In this document: in pieces, positions 1 through 11,483 of the stretch
Numbering within the stretch: position 1 is the first letter of the stretch
Layout: the number at the start of each line of letters is the position of its first letter
Assembly (NCBI GenBank): GCA_945859605.1
Contig: OX243820.1
Location: forward strand, 35,716,561-35,780,560
DNA: 64,000 bases
Origin: Lumbricus rubellus
Lineage: Eukaryota > Annelida > Clitellata > Crassiclitellata > Lumbricidae
Direction: 5' to 3'
Notes under the pieces: generated by a model
Told to the model about the DNA's origin: nothing
The model's input: the letters and a program-made list of their open reading frames with translations, nothing else
The model's database searches: none
Translations under genes and position numbers: made by a program

Positions 1-565
1 AGCATTCTCAGGCGATTATTGTTGAACACCTTCGCAAACAAAAACTGGTCATTATAATAATATTTCCTTTGATCATTGTCAAGTATCATATGTTAAAATT
101 GTTCAACACTTAAATTGACCATTTGCCGATCATCAAGTTAAAATTATTGCCGATCTTCCTATGTTAAAATTGCTATCATAGGCATAGAGTCTAATCATTC
201 CGCAATAATTGACAGCCATCTTATCCAATCCAAGCCTGTCACTGTTATATATTAAATTGCCAATCATCCTATTTATTAGAAACAATTACCCACCAGTTTC
301 GACATAACTGGCAATAATGACATACTTAAGTCGCCCATCATATTACGCGACAATTGTCATTCTTCAAAAGCGAAAACAACCAATCGCCTTGTTATAAGTA
401 TACCTTATGCTACATGTACAATTGTACATTATGTACATGTATGTAGCCTATCTTATTTTGCAAATACCAACGGTTACGTCAAGACATGCACAAGGTAGGC
501 CTAGATACAAGCCATGGCAATTTTCAAAGCGACGACCCATTGTAGTGTATTGCATATGTACATTA
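1..565. other. AT-rich unique sequence, no gene seen
   Basis: No recognisable coding region or repeat. The open frame at 407-739 has no domain, is proline- and histidine-biased at its end, and runs into a LINE-tail-like stretch, so it is not called as a gene. Confidence 0.5.
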
Positions 566-625
566 ATTTTACATAGCGCCTCTCACAGTGCACACAAAAT
601 CAAAGGCGCCCCCAATGCTAAAGAC
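566..625 (-). repeat. LINE 3' tail fragment (AGCGCC..GGCGC type)
   Basis: The stretch with TAGCGCCTCTCACAGTGCAC followed by a GGCGC block matches 30805-30870, where the same motif sits just downstream of a LINE C-terminal relic on the minus strand. I infer a solitary 3' end of the same LINE family. No coding part is visible here. Confidence 0.45.
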
Positions 626-739
626 CAGACAAAACATGCTATTCCAGCTTCACCTCAAACCCGTCCACCACCACCTCCGCCCCCGCATACATCGGATTCA
701 ATCGAAAAGGCAATAACCGGTTGCCATGCCAATCGTTGA

Positions 740-1270
740 CATGCCAACAGCGTTACACGAGTACTATGAGATCACTGAGCTTCTTCGGTCGATTCTTCGG
801 GCGGTGCGGGTTGTTGAGCGTAAGAGTGGATGCGAAATTTCACTGGCCCTGTTTCGATGATAGGTTTCTTCCCCTCCTACTCTTTCTTTAACCGTCCGCG
901 TCATTATCATGCACAACGTAAAGTCTTGTGATCCGACGTTTCATTAAGCACAATCAACTCGTACGACGTGAATAGACAAAATAGACAGACATGGACTTTC
1001 AGAAAATCGGTCGGTCAGTCAATGCTTGTCTGTCTGTCTGCCTGTCTGTCTGATTATCTCTGCCTGTCAGTGTGACTCTGTGTGCCTAGATGTTCAATCT
1101 ATAATGTAATTGGTAAATTGACTAAATTCTATTGCGCTGCTCAGTGCTCACTCAGCCGTGGCGATTCAGTAGCGATCCCAGCGCTAGAATTCGGCAAGAA
1201 GGAAATTGGTTTTAAGAAGAGACGTAGATATAGAGAGCAACAGAGAGAGGCAGACAGCGAGAGAGATATT
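740..1270. other. No gene; short TCTG repeat
   Basis: A short (TCTG)n tract lies at about 1025-1065. Nothing else was recognised, and the two short open frames in this stretch lack any known motif. Confidence 0.4.
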
Positions 1271-1271
1271 T

Positions 1272-1550
1272 GAAACAGAACAAAAGTTATAACACTTTTA
1301 AGGAGGTCACCCACCGTGTTTAGAATTTTAGACGATTCAAAAACTGGACGCAACAAAAAGTAACAAAAACCAATCTAATTATTCTGGCCAATAGTTTTCC
1401 AGAAGTAAGAATTTTGCAGGTGGGAAAACAATTCATATCTACGCATTATTGCCAGATTTCGTCAAATTAGGCTACATGTAGTTCAAACAGAACAAAAGTT
1501 ACGTCACTTTTAGTAAGGCAACCCACCGTTTTTTGACGATTCAAAAAAGA
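1272..1550 (+). repeat. Two partial copies of a mariner-like TIR repeat
   Basis: Two stretches (about 1272-1372 and 1385-1547) match the arms of the TA-flanked MITE at 47079-47808: the words GAACAAAAGTTA, CACCCACCGT, GACGATTCAAAAA and CCAGAAGTAAGAATTTTGCA recur in the same order. Neither stretch shows the outer CAGGGT terminus, so both look truncated. This is sequence similarity seen by eye; a nucleotide alignment would give the divergence. Confidence 0.6.
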
Positions 1551-1754
1551 GTCAGTCTCCTTGTCTGTTTGCCTACATGACTGTCAACCTATCCTAACGC
1601 TTTTAAGGGCAGTGAGGAAATCTTGCGCCGAATTGAGTTTGTTTTCTCAAGGACACTGCAGTCTGATGATAGACTCTGTTTTGTTTTGCAACTTGATGTT
1701 ATTTTTTCGCTCGCTATGACTGTTAACTTAACATCATTTCGGCTAGTTAGTGCA

Positions 1755-1830
1755 GAGAGCGCCTCTGAGTAGATATCTTGAAGAGGCGCTATATAAATTC
1801 TCAGAATGAATGAATGAATGAATGAACGCT
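1755..1830 (+). repeat. LINE 3' terminal tail with (GAAT)n
   Basis: GCGCCTCTGAGTAGAT, then CTTGAAGAGGCGCTATATAA, then (GAAT)n. This is nearly the same as the end of the LINE at 40880-40950, and its first part matches the 3' half of the SINEs at 15563 and 18285. It is a severely 5'-truncated LINE, as expected from target-primed reverse transcription. No coding remnant was recognised upstream. Confidence 0.7.
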
Positions 1831-2054
1831 GGAAGAGAGGGGAGGATAGCCATCCACTCCATTTCACTCATCTTATTGTCCAGGCATTCGTTTACCGACC
1901 ATCATGAGAAGGCTATTATTATACACGTGGAGCCTTTGTCTGCAAAGGGTGATCCACGGAGCCACAGGTGACACCCGATGCTTTCATTAATTTATAACGA
2001 ACCGGATCACGCTGGGTTTTTTCGAACTGAGATTACTACGCTGGCAAGATGAAC

Positions 2055-2345
2055 ATTGAGTCTTTAGTTGACTTGACTGAATGACTGAAGAAATGACTGA
2101 CTGAATGACTGAAGAAATGACTGACTGAATGACTGAATGACTGACAGAATGAATGACTGACTGAATGACATAATGACTGACTGATTGACTGATTGACTTC
2201 CTGCCTGGCAGTAGCATTGGCAGACTGAATAAATGAATGAGTGGATGCATGAATGAATGAATTAATAAACGTGAATGAATGACTGGTTGATTGACTGACT
2301 CACTGACTGAATGACTGGCTAACTGGTTGACTGAATAGTGGGCTG
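2055..2345. repeat. TGACTGAA-type degenerate minisatellite
   Basis: Repeated 4-bp and 8-bp words (TGAC, TGAA, GACTGAATGACTGAAGAAAT) fill this stretch with irregular order. The minus-strand reading at 1987-2250 is only a translation of the repeat. Confidence 0.8.
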
Positions 2346-2519
2346 ACTGTCACAAAAGAACTCAACATTGAATTTATCCATAAGCTTATAACATTTAGCA
2401 CACACCTGCTAACCAATAAACTGATGAATTTGTGCAAGTAACATCTGACACTTCTTACTTGCTAATGGTCGTCGTGAGACCCCGTATACTAATGGTCTCT
2501 TTCTATATATGCTCTATGT

Positions 2520-2680
2520 TCCTGTCTGTCTGTTTGTGAGGGACTGCATGTCTATCTGTCTGTCTATGCGTCTATCGCTTAGGCTATCCGTCTGCCTGTG
2601 TGTCTGTCTATCTATCTGTTTTGACGGTGTGTTTGCTTTGTCTGTCTGTCTATCTGTATGTATGTCTGTCTGCAGTTAGT
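2520..2680. repeat. (TCTG/TCTA)n microsatellite
   Basis: Imperfect tetranucleotide tract of TCTG with TCTA and CCTG variants. Similar tracts recur at about 5110-5290, 5885-6050, 6225-6330, 16795-17260 and 20045-20190 (complement). Confidence 0.8.
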
Positions 2681-2871
2681 CTCTACTTATTTACTTCCTC
2701 CAAATGCGATAAACTGAGGATTTGTCCGAAATAATCGGCTTGTTGCCACCTATTGCTGCTTTCCAGAAGTCTCTGTCTGTCTCTGTCTGCTTGATAATTA
2801 TCACTGATATGTTTAAAGAAATGAACAAACAGACAGATAGACAGAATGACGCGGTTAGACAGAGACACAAG

Positions 2872-3278
2872 CAAGGCCGTAGCCAGAATTTGATTGGGGT
2901 GGGGGGTGTTTTTTTTGGTGGAGAATTTCTGACGACCTTTTTAGTCTTCGGAAACAGCTTTTTAAAACCATTTTTCGCCTAACTTCGTGTTTCTTTTTCA
3001 TTATGTGCTAGTGAATACATTCTATTATTTTTTACATTTTTTTTTCGGGGGGTGTTTTCGTGTTTTTATTTCATGGTTTTTACATCATGTGCTAGTAAAT
3101 GCATTAGCCTATATTGTTTTTTTCCATTTTCCATTTTGTTGGGGTGGGGGGGGCGGTGGTGGTGGTGGTGGTGGTGGTGGTGGTGGTGGTGGTGGTGGTG
3201 GTGGTGGTGGTGGTGGTGGTGGTGGTGGTGGTGGTGGTGGTGTTCAAACACCCAAAACACCACCTAGCTACGACCTTG
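2872..3278. mobile_element. hAT-type MITE, copy A, with internal (GGT)n expansion
   Basis: Termini CAAGGCCGTAGCCAG and CTAGCTACGACCTTG are inverted repeats of each other. The flanks 2864-2871 and 3279-3286 are both GACACAAG, a perfect 8-bp target duplication, which is the length made by hAT transposases. The interior is T-rich and shares CATGTGCTAGTAAATGCATT with the shorter copy at 63592-63797. A (GGT)n tract at about 3162-3241 is absent from that copy. There is no transposase. Open frames of poly-Gly, Trp, Val, His or Thr here are readings of the triplet repeat. Confidence 0.88.
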
Positions 3279-3325
3279 GACACAAGTAGCGAGCCGCATA
3301 CGGATGGGTCTGAGAGAAGGTAGAC

Positions 3326-3334
3326 AGACTGTCT

Positions 3335-3390
<56 letters not shown>

Positions 3391-3392
3391 TA
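3326..3392. repeat. (GACA)n microsatellite
   Basis: Near-perfect tetranucleotide array just right of the MITE, the complement of the TCTG tracts elsewhere in the window. Confidence 0.9.
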
Positions 3393-3868
3393 TACACAAT
3401 AGCCAAGCGAACATGCATTGGTAACACAAGCCATTGATCCACCATCTGAGGCAGAGAAGTGAGAACAAACACCTATCTGCATGGTGGCGCCACATCACCG
3501 ATTAACACAGTATCGACCGAAATGCAACGGGATCATCACCATGGCAACGCACATGGGTCACGTGTTCACCTGTCGTCTCAGACGTTTTCAGGTAAACAAA
3601 CAAAAGATTTTAGAACTTACATGTATAGCTTCGCACGTGTACTGCACGTGCGCGGTATGAGAGTTTACGTCTCCTCAATTCTACAATCTACATTGTAGTT
3701 GGACTAAACACAAGAAATCCTATCGAATCGCTTACGCACATTAGACTCTATAGAAACAAGCGACAGGCGCTATAATATAAAATGTTTGGTGCTACATAAA
3801 AGTGCTGGAAGATGCGCGAAAACTAAAAGCATGCAGGCGGTTATGCTTACTAGATTATACACACAAAC

Positions 3869-4032
3869 ATGCATGCATGCATACATACATACATACATAC
3901 ATACATACATACATACATACATACATACATACATACATACATACATACATACATACATGTAGGCTACATACACATACATACATACTTACTTACTTACTTA
4001 CCTACTTGCTTATTTACTTACTTACTTACATG
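3869..4032. repeat. (CATA)n then (CTTA)n microsatellite
   Basis: About twenty perfect CATA units, a short break, then CTTA units. Readings in both strands (poly-Tyr-Val-Cys-Met and His-Thr-Tyr-Ile) are repeat translations. Confidence 0.9.
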
Positions 4033-4049
4033 AATGCCTACACACCATA

Positions 4050-4262
4050 CAGGTTGGTCAAAATGTCCATAAGGTTTGGGCCAATATCATGGCCAGAAAA
4101 AAGATTTTTTGAATCAAGTTGTGCAAACTAGAGGGAACTCATAATTATTTACGTATGACAGCCAAATGTAAAAAATGTTCGAAGAGAACAAAATTTATAT
4201 AACTTTTAGTGAGTTGTTTTTGACGATTCAAAAACATGGCGCAACGAAAGTCACAAAAGTGA
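4050..4262 (+). repeat. One-ended fragment of the mariner-like long-TIR repeat
   Basis: Starts with CAGGTTGGTCAAAATG and continues with GGGCCAATATCATGGCCAG, AACTTTTAGTGAG and GACGATTCAAAAACATGG, in the same order as the left arm of the MITE at 47079-47808. Only one arm is present; the other end was not found nearby. Confidence 0.6.
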
Positions 4263-5100
4263 TTTTATTACTTTTGTTGATTAGCAAACTGCGCCAAACT
4301 GTAGGGACTGCTGCTGTAAACCGTCTACACATAACTTCTTATCTTTGGTTAAGGTTTCAGATTTGTGATGTCGAGTTTATGTGGCGCCACTCATTGAAGA
4401 CGACACATCAACGCTTCTTCATTCGGTAGATGGCAGTATTGTGCATCCTAGCGACTTCTGAATTATACAAAACGTATTGCGTAACTATAGCTACTGTAAC
4501 TATACAACAAAACGCGTCTTTCACTCTAGATTTTTTACAGCAGGCTAATTGGTAAGAAGTTTTAGACCGAAATGATCTAAGCCTCTGGAAAAAGTATTTA
4601 ATATGCTAATAATTATTATCAATAGGAGTGAACGACTATCATAAAACCTTTCTGCATGCAGCTCAAAGCCAATGCGTGGCATGGCCTATTAGGCCACATA
4701 CGCAAAAATCGTCTGTTTAACCCCTCCCCAGTTGCAACTCGTATATTTTGCGGATCCCCCTACGCGCAGTCATACGTGCAAATGAACCTTTCCCCCATTT
4801 CGAAAGTCAATTACTTCAGTTAGACGGCTTTAGGCCTATCTTTAAAATATTTATTTTTTTATTGTTGCCTACTATTCATTGTTGTCAAACAATGACAAAC
4901 ATCATATTATTTTGTTAGCTAAGATTTGCTAACTTTCTGGTTCACTGTTTAAATCTGAACACAATTCAGGTATAATGTAATCAAAAGTCACTAGACGACT
5001 ATTATAGGACAATGAAGAGTTACAAATAGGTTAATGTGTATGTCTCCTTGCTTTCTCATTGTCACTTCAGAGTCGGTTGTCTCTTAATAGTTGAATTTAT
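4262..5100. other. No gene recognised
   Basis: Unique-looking AT-rich sequence without a recognisable frame, motif or tandem structure. Confidence 0.4.
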
Positions 5101-5104
5101 GTTT

Positions 5105-5290
5105 TTATGCTTGTATCAGTCTGTCCGTCCGTCCGTCCGTCGGTTCATCCAACCATCCGTCTGTCTGTATCTATCTATTTATCTGTCTATCCGTCCGCCC
5201 GCCTACCCGCGCCCATCCGCCTACCTATAGCCTACCTATCTACCTATCTAATCTGTCTGTCCGTTCGTCCGTCCGTCTATCAATCATTCT
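5105..5290. repeat. (TCYG/TCTA)n microsatellite
   Basis: Degenerate tetranucleotide tract mixing CTGT, CCGT, CTAT and CCAT. Three overlapping open frames here are repeat translations. Confidence 0.8.
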
Positions 5291-5884
5291 AAAGGCCTGT
5301 TTATTTTGATTTTCTTCATTCGGGAGGATGTTTAGTTGGTCGTGATTGGAAGCAAACAGTGAAAGTTCGTCTATAGGTCTGTATACTGCCTGTGATGAAG
5401 TCGACGACTTGTGCTGCTTATACAAACAACACTATAGAAAAAGAGAGGAAATGAATGAAAAACACGCTAACAAAGAAAGCTAATACAATGAAGCTAAACA
5501 AAGGGACGACAGAACAATAGAACCGCAGAGAGCCACATTGACATCGCAACTCCCTTACGCGAGCGATGCCACAATGAAAAGAATATGATGTTATGAGATG
5601 TAGAATCATCGGCAAATGCAAATGCAAAGTCGGTCGTCTCGGCAAAGTAAGGGCCCGCCTTTGTCAAGTCCAGTGTTGCTCTCGTTGTTAGCATACGTTG
5701 TTAGCATAAGTCTTTGTCCTCATTTTATGCCGTCTATCCCTCTGTGCGCAGAGTATCGTTTTGATCTTCATCAGCCTTTGTTTCTATATCCAGTTCGGCT
5801 CAGTGATGCACTCTGCTGTGTAGAAACTTCTATAGTGCCGCTGTCAATGCTCAAGGAAGAGGCTGATGGTCGATACAAAGCAAA

Positions 5885-6330
5885 TCTACCTCCCTATCTG
5901 TATACCTCCCTCTCAGTCTCTTTGTCTGTCTGTCTGTCTCTATATCTCTCTATCTGTATCCATCTATCTATCTGTAGTAAGTGTAACTGCATGTGTGTTT
6001 GTCTGAGCCTGTCTGTCTTTGTCTCTGTCTCTATGTAGTCTTTCTGTTTATATGCCTGTCATTCTCTGTCATGGGCGGAGTTTGGGGGGGCTAACCTCAA
6101 GTCCGGGCTTTATTGGAGGGGCTAACCCCGAAAAAGGATACCATTTTCATGGTGAAATAGTTGAATCTGGGCCTTCTTGGAGGGGCTTAGCCCCCCCCTA
6201 GCCCCTGATAAACTCCGCCCATGTTCTCTGTCTATCTATCATTCTGTCTGTCTTTCACTCTCTGTTTCTCTCTGTGTCCGTCCATCTGTCCGTCAGTCTG
6301 TCTATCCGTCTGTCTATCTCTGACTAATTC
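5885..6330. repeat. (TCTG)n-rich tract interrupted by a MITE
   Basis: TCTG, TCTC and TCTA words fill 5885-6069 and 6224-6330. The MITE at 6070-6223 splits the tract, so the microsatellite was there before the insertion. Confidence 0.75.
6070..6223. mobile_element. Small hAT-type MITE (CATGGGCGGAGTTT termini)
   Basis: The ends CATGGGCGGAGTTT and AAACTCCGCCCATG are inverted repeats, followed inward by GGGGGCTA and TAGCCCC blocks. Flanks 6062-6069 and 6224-6231 are both TTCTCTGT, a perfect 8-bp target duplication. The element is 154 bp with no coding capacity. Confidence 0.88.
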
Positions 6331-6334
6331 AGAA

Positions 6335-7350
6335 CAGTCAAAAACAAACCCTCAGCAATTACCATTAAACGCGATGACTTTTCAAAGAAATCTGTCAACA
6401 ACTGCACACAGCGCGTGTTTCCCGCAGTCAGAGTCGAAACAAAACAAAGCGGACGACAATCGATAAAATAATGCAAAACAAAGCTTGCTGTCAAATTATT
6501 GCCGTACAATTATTATTCGATCGAAAACACGCATAGTGACTTCTATTGCGAAAACTGTTCAATAATGAAAAGCAACAACAAAACATTTGAACGATGTTTT
6601 CAATCGCTTTTTTGATTTTCAAACAAATTCAGATTGGCAGCCATTAACGTCGCTACGTCATCGCTATATATAGAACAAGGACTAGATATGAAAGGATGTG
6701 CGCACTTTGTCACGCAAGCTTGTCCATCTCTGTTAGCTCAACGTATTGACTAATAAGCGGGTTGGGACAACCAATGGTGAACCGGGATTCGGTATTTATC
6801 ATTTACGTCTGCAATCTTCCCCATACAGTGGAAACGTTAAATCGAAGATTGCGAGGTGGCGAAAATAATTATTTCACGATCGACACTTCAAACAGAAATG
6901 AGAATTTTGAGCGATGGGTAGCTCGAACTAAATGTCCGAAAAAGAATATTCATCAATATCAGAAACTGTTGTATACAAATGATGCTTAGACACAAATTGT
7001 CTGTTACCGTAGACGCATGCATGCAATGGAAGTTCAATTATATCCCAATGTCGCTTTGTCCAAACACGTTTTCTTGTCTGTGACTAGCCAAGTAAACATA
7101 ATGATTGACGTTTTAATGAAACGCATGCATGCAAACGCACCGCGCTGTACAATGTGCACAAAAACTGTACGTGCATGCATATATTGCATATGCAAGTTAT
7201 GCAAGTCAAACAATCCACAGCAACGCAAATCACAGAATACATAAATCATAAATTTGCAGCCATGCAAGGCGCACATCCTGCAGTGTACTTTAGCTGCTGT
7301 GCAGTGTGCACCCAGTTGTTAGGGAATGAAGGAAGAGCTAAACCCAGGGA
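6335..7350. other. No gene recognised
   Basis: Short open frames (6762-6989, 7017-7244, 7154-7429) show no domain and no splice context that I can support. Words such as GCATGCATGCAA recur around 7015-7200 without forming an array. The last bases carry the left target duplication of the copia element. Confidence 0.4.
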
Positions 7351-7355
7351 GCCAT
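7351..7355. other. Target site duplication of the copia element, left
   Basis: GCCAT, identical to 11812-11816 on the other side of the element. Five bases is the usual duplication for Ty1/copia integrases. Confidence 0.9.
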
Positions 7356-7493
7356 TGATAGCAGAATATAATTTTCAGCAAACCAATCAAACAAACAAAA
7401 TGTCTACAACATGGCGAGAGGACGCTTAACAGTCACGTGACCAACATAGAGGGATCATTCGATAACTAATGGCCTACTGTCGTTTTTCCAACA
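7356..7493 (-). repeat. 3' LTR of the copia element
   Basis: 138 bp, same length as the other LTR at 11674-11811. On the element strand it begins TGTTGGAAAAACGAC and ends TCTGCTATCA. It contains TCACGTGA, an E-box-like palindrome that could be regulatory, though this is only a motif match. Confidence 0.93.
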
Positions 7494-7501
7494 CCCCCAC
7501 T
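7494..7501 (-). promoter_or_regulatory. Polypurine tract of the copia element
   Basis: On the element strand AGTGGGGG ends directly at the first base of the 3' LTR, the expected position for the plus-strand primer. A second purine run (GACGGGGGTA) lies about 15 bases upstream and could be a secondary tract. Confidence 0.75.
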
Positions 7502-7522
7502 CGACAGTACCCCCGTCTAACA

Positions 7523-9575
7523 TTAGTTATCAATATCAAGGCACAAGCCAATCTTATCTCTTAAGTTACACAGCTTGTCCCTTGTTAGAGGCTTGGTCAT
7601 AATGTCTGCTAGCATTTGGTCACTAGGGCAATACTTCAAGTTAATTATCCCACGAAACTGCAAGTCTCGAAGATGATGGTGTCGAACATCTATGTGCTTG
7701 GTTCTTGCACTGATCTTCTCGTTGCTTGCAATCTTGATGCATCCTTGATTGTCCTCATACAGAGTCGTTGATTCAATGCACGGTATATGTAGATCAGATA
7801 ACAACTGTCTCAACCAAACCAACTCTTGACTTGCCAAAGAAGCAGCAATATATTCTGCTTCTGTAGATAACAGAGCTACGGATATTTGCTTTTTCGATAT
7901 CCATGAAATTACTCCTTCTCCGAGCTTAAACAGGTATCCACTGGTTGACTTGCGATCCGATCTGTCGCCTGCCCAGTCTGCATCAACATACCCAATCAGT
8001 TTCAGATCTCCAACAGCTTCAAGCTTTAACTTCCAGTTAATTGTTTCCTTGAGATATCTGATAACTCTCTTTACTGCAGTCCAATCACACTGACGTGGTG
8101 AATTGACTTTCCGACATAAAATGGAAACTGCGGCTGCAATATCTGGTCTTGTTGTAGTAGCTATGTACAACAAAGCCCCCACTGCTTGTCGATATTGTTC
8201 ATTTGAGCTGAGCAAATTCTCTTCTCCTGTTATATTTAAATAGTCCACATGCATTGGTGTTGCACATCCATTTGCATTCGTTAAACCAAATTCAGAAATA
8301 ACTTCCTGAATTTTATTGATTTCAGAAATCAGGTAATTGCCTTGTTTGTCCTTTTCAATTTGAATTCCCAGGTATAAACTGACTTCACCTAAATCCTTGA
8401 TTTCAAATTGCTGACTTAACATGTTTGCTGTTTTCTTGATCATCTCTGCATTTCCACAGATCAGCAGATCATCAACATATAACAATATGTAAACAATCAC
8501 GTTGTTGCACTTCTTTGTATACAGACACAGATCAGCTTCACTCTGCTGGAATCCATCTGATTTCAAAATAGAGTCTATTTTCTGATTCCAACTTCTGGCT
8601 GATTGCTTAAGTCCATAAATGGCTTTCTTTAATTTGCAAACCTTTTGCTCTTGACCAATTTCTGTAAAACCTTCTGGTTGATTCATGTAGAGTTCTTCTT
8701 TGATTTCTCCATTCAGAAAAGCTGTTTTGACATCAAAATGATTCACTTTCAAATTCTTTGATGCAGCAACTGTCAACAATGTTCTTAAAGTTGTATGTCT
8801 TGCTACTGGTGCGAACGTATCTTCATAGTCCTCACCAAATTTCTGAGAGAAACCTTTAGCTACAAGACGTGCTTTATGTCTTACATTTCCTTCAGCATCG
8901 TGTTTCAACTTAAACACCCATTTGCAGTCTATTGCCTTCTTTTCTGCTGGTAGATCACACAATATCCAAGTTTCATTCTCCTTGTGTGAATTCATTTCTT
9001 CTTGTGCTGCTCTCATCCAGTTTGTCTGCTCATTTTCTGGTAACATCTTCATTTCATTCCATGATGAAGGTTCCTTTGTGATATCATTTTGAACCATTAA
9101 TGATAGTCTTTCTGCTGGTATGCCTTTGTTACTTCTGGTAGATCTTCTGGGTTGAACAACATTTTCATCTGTAATTTCTGCGTCAGCTGTTTCAGTTTTG
9201 TCATCTTCATTGACTTGATTAACATTTTCTCTAGGCATCTGAGTTTTGACTTCATTTTCATTTTTAACTGGCTCTGATTTCAATTCTGTGTTCTCTGGAT
9301 TTATCATTACTTCTGTAATTGTCATTCCATCTGATTCATGTTCATCAAATGTTACACTGCGACTGATTATGATTCTGTTTGAATCTTTCAACAGCAACCT
9401 GTATCCTTTTGATTGTTCACTGTATCCTACTAGGATTGCTTCGATTGCTCGATCATCGAATTTAGTTCTTTTCTCTTTTGGAATGTATGCATATGCCTTG
9501 CATCCAAATATTCTGATATGTGAAAGATCTGGTTTTTCTCCATTCCACAATTCAAAAGGTGTTATATATTTGTTG
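7523..9575 (-). pseudogene. copia pol, part 3: integrase C-terminus, reverse transcriptase, RNase H
   Basis: This frame stays open to a TAA at 7523; in-frame it can be read from 9667, but copia-like sequence in this frame starts near TPFELWNGEKPDLSHIRIFGC, so the true entry is about 9570. The integrase C-terminal GKGY-like part (ILVGYSEQSKGYRLL) is followed by a spacer and the copia RT (WVFKLKHDAEGN, ARLVAKGFSQKFGEDY, FDVKTAFLNGEI, YGLKQSARSW). The catalytic LLYVDDLLI lies near 8468-8495. RNase H follows with YVDADWAGDRSDRKSTSGY, LSTEAEYIAAS and LYEDNQGCIKIA. All key acidic residues of RT and RNase H appear present. It is in the -1 frame relative to the preceding part, so a full polyprotein would need a frameshift or a corrected base near 9570. 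Confidence 0.9.
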
Positions 9576-10545
9576 CCTTCGTTGGCAGTCTGTTTTGCAA
9601 GTACACTGCTGTCATAACTGCTTCTCCCCAGTACTTTAGTGGTAGTGCTGCATCGAGTAGCATACATTTTGCCATTTCGATTATTGATCGATTCTTTCTT
9701 TCAGCTACTCCATTCTGCGATGGTGAGTATGGTACACTCGTTTGAAGTTGAATTCCTTCCTGCTTCAGATAGTTTCTCAGCTTATTTCCAGTGTATTCAC
9801 CACCATTGTCCGATCTTAGGATTTTCAGTTTTCTTTGAAACTTATTACTGACTTCTGCAATGAATTCTTGAAATTTCCCGAATACTTCATCCTTCCTTTG
9901 AATAAGATAGCATTTTGTATATCGTGAAAAATCATCGATAGATGTCACAAGATATTTGCTTTCTCCTGATGACATTGTTTTCATTGGACCACAAACATCA
10001 CTGTGGATCAAGTCCAACGGATGTTCTGTGCGATGTGTACTGGCTTCATGATATGGTTTCTGTGTGGCTTTTCCTTTAATGCAATGTTCACATTTCACCT
10101 TTACATTACATTCTTTGATTTGAATTCCTGTGGCAATTCCTTGCTTGTTAATATCTTTAACAGCGTTCGGATCTCTATGCCCTAAACGTCTGTGCCACAT
10201 ATGAATACAATTTTCATGTTTAGTTTCGAACTTGACCATGTTAGCAACTTCAGGAATATTCTTACATGACAACTTGTATAAATTGTTTTCAGATTTTCCG
10301 ACAGCCAACAACTTTCCATTGTATTTTATCGAACACTGGTTACCCGAAAATTCAATTTCCTTTCCTTTGCTTGCCAGTTGCTTTACTGATAACAAACTTC
10401 CTGTTAATCCTTGTGAATATAAAACAATTGTTACTTTAATTCTATTCACTGTACCATCGTCTAAAATGCATTCCAGAAAACCATTTCCAATTCCATCTGC
10501 AATTAGACATGTTCCATTAGCAATGTAAATTTTGTTTGGTCCAGT
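9562..10545 (-). pseudogene. copia pol, part 2: protease end, zinc-binding domain, integrase core
   Basis: The frame reads from about 10545, where it takes over from the gag frame, to a TAA at 9562. It holds the end of the protease region (NGFLECILDDG, LYSQGLTGSLLSVKQL), the gag-pre-integrase motif MWHRRLGH, and the HHCC zinc-binding residues (CEHCIKGKATQ). The integrase catalytic core follows, with the first Asp in DLIHSDVCGPM near 10000, the second in SDNGGEY near 9805, and the Glu in SQNGVAERKNRSIIEMAK near 9700. The DDE triad therefore looks complete. The frame ends in NRLPTKATNI just where the next frame continues the same domain, consistent with loss of one base. Confidence 0.9.
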
Positions 10546-11483
10546 TCTGTAAAGAAATTCAGATTGTTTGTCATGTGGGTTGTGGCTCCGGAGTCTATAA
10601 ACCAGTCACTTGTTCTCTGACCAATGCCAATTGTAAAACTGCTGTGATTAGTTTCATCGTTGCCTAGATCACTCAATCTTTCTGTTGCGACATTTTTCGC
10701 TTTGTGTTTTAACTTTGGCTGTTTATTTTCTTGCTCCATTCTTACCTTCCATACTCTACAGTCCACTTTTAAATGACCTTGCTTTTTGCACACAAAACAA
10801 GTTCTTGTTTCTCTGTCTTTATGCTGATTGTCATGACGATAGTTAGTGCGATTGCTGGGTCTCGTATTGCTCGAGTACATTGCTGATTCATCTTTTGCTT
10901 CTGTTGAATCATTTTCTGAAATTTTCTTGCGCTTGTATGCATCAACAAGCTTGTTTTTAACATATTCTAGAGTAAGTTCATCTTCCTCTCTGGCTTCTAA
11001 AGCTGTTATCAATGTTTCGTACTCATCTGGTAGACCACAGAGCAATAGAGTCGCCACCTGTTGATCAGTAACTTCTTCACCAACACCACGCAATTGCTCA
11101 ACGAGTTGCAAGGCTGCACGTATGTATTCCTGCATGTTCTGATTAATCTGTAGCTTTATCTTGTATAGCTTTTTACGCAGATACATCTTACTGCTCAGAT
11201 TCGACCTTTCATGCACCTTTTGTAGCTCCCGCCACATTTCTCTTGCACTGTTACAATTGCAAATGTGTATTAACTGGCTATCTTCAACTGATAATGATAT
11301 TGTGCATTGCGCCTTCTCGTTCTTTCTCTGCCAACCGTCTGGAACTGGGTCAGGCGTGTCGTCATTCACAACTGTCCATAAATCGTCTTTAATAAGCAAC
11401 ATTTTTACCTTGAATTTCCAGACTTGATAATTGCTGTTGTTTAACTTCGTTATCGTGAACCTTGTTTCGTTTGATTCCGCCAT
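10503..11483 (-). pseudogene. copia gag and start of protease
   Basis: I chose the ATG at 11483-11481 (context CACAAAATGGCGG); the frame is open about ten codons further upstream without an ATG. The first 200 residues are a copia-type gag (NNSNYQVWKFKVKMLL, the AREMWRELQKVHE region, QVATLLLCGLPDEYE), which builds the cytoplasmic virus-like particle. A CCHC nucleic-acid-binding knuckle, CFVCKKQGHLKVDC, lies at about residues 228-241. The protease active site FIDSGATTHMT is at about residue 293. The frame then drifts into non-copia sequence and stops at 10503, while the true continuation is in the -1 frame; the switch lies at an A-run around 10545-10555. Confidence 0.92.

Noticed and set aside
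407..739. 110-codon open frame as a host gene
   Set aside because: No conserved motif, includes a LINE-tail-like stretch and a proline run, and no splice or promoter context.
10545..10556. Programmed -1 frameshift signal between copia gag-protease parts
   Set aside because: The A-run gives A AAA TTT in the gag frame, not an X XXY YYZ heptamer, and copia elements normally keep one frame. A lost base is simpler.
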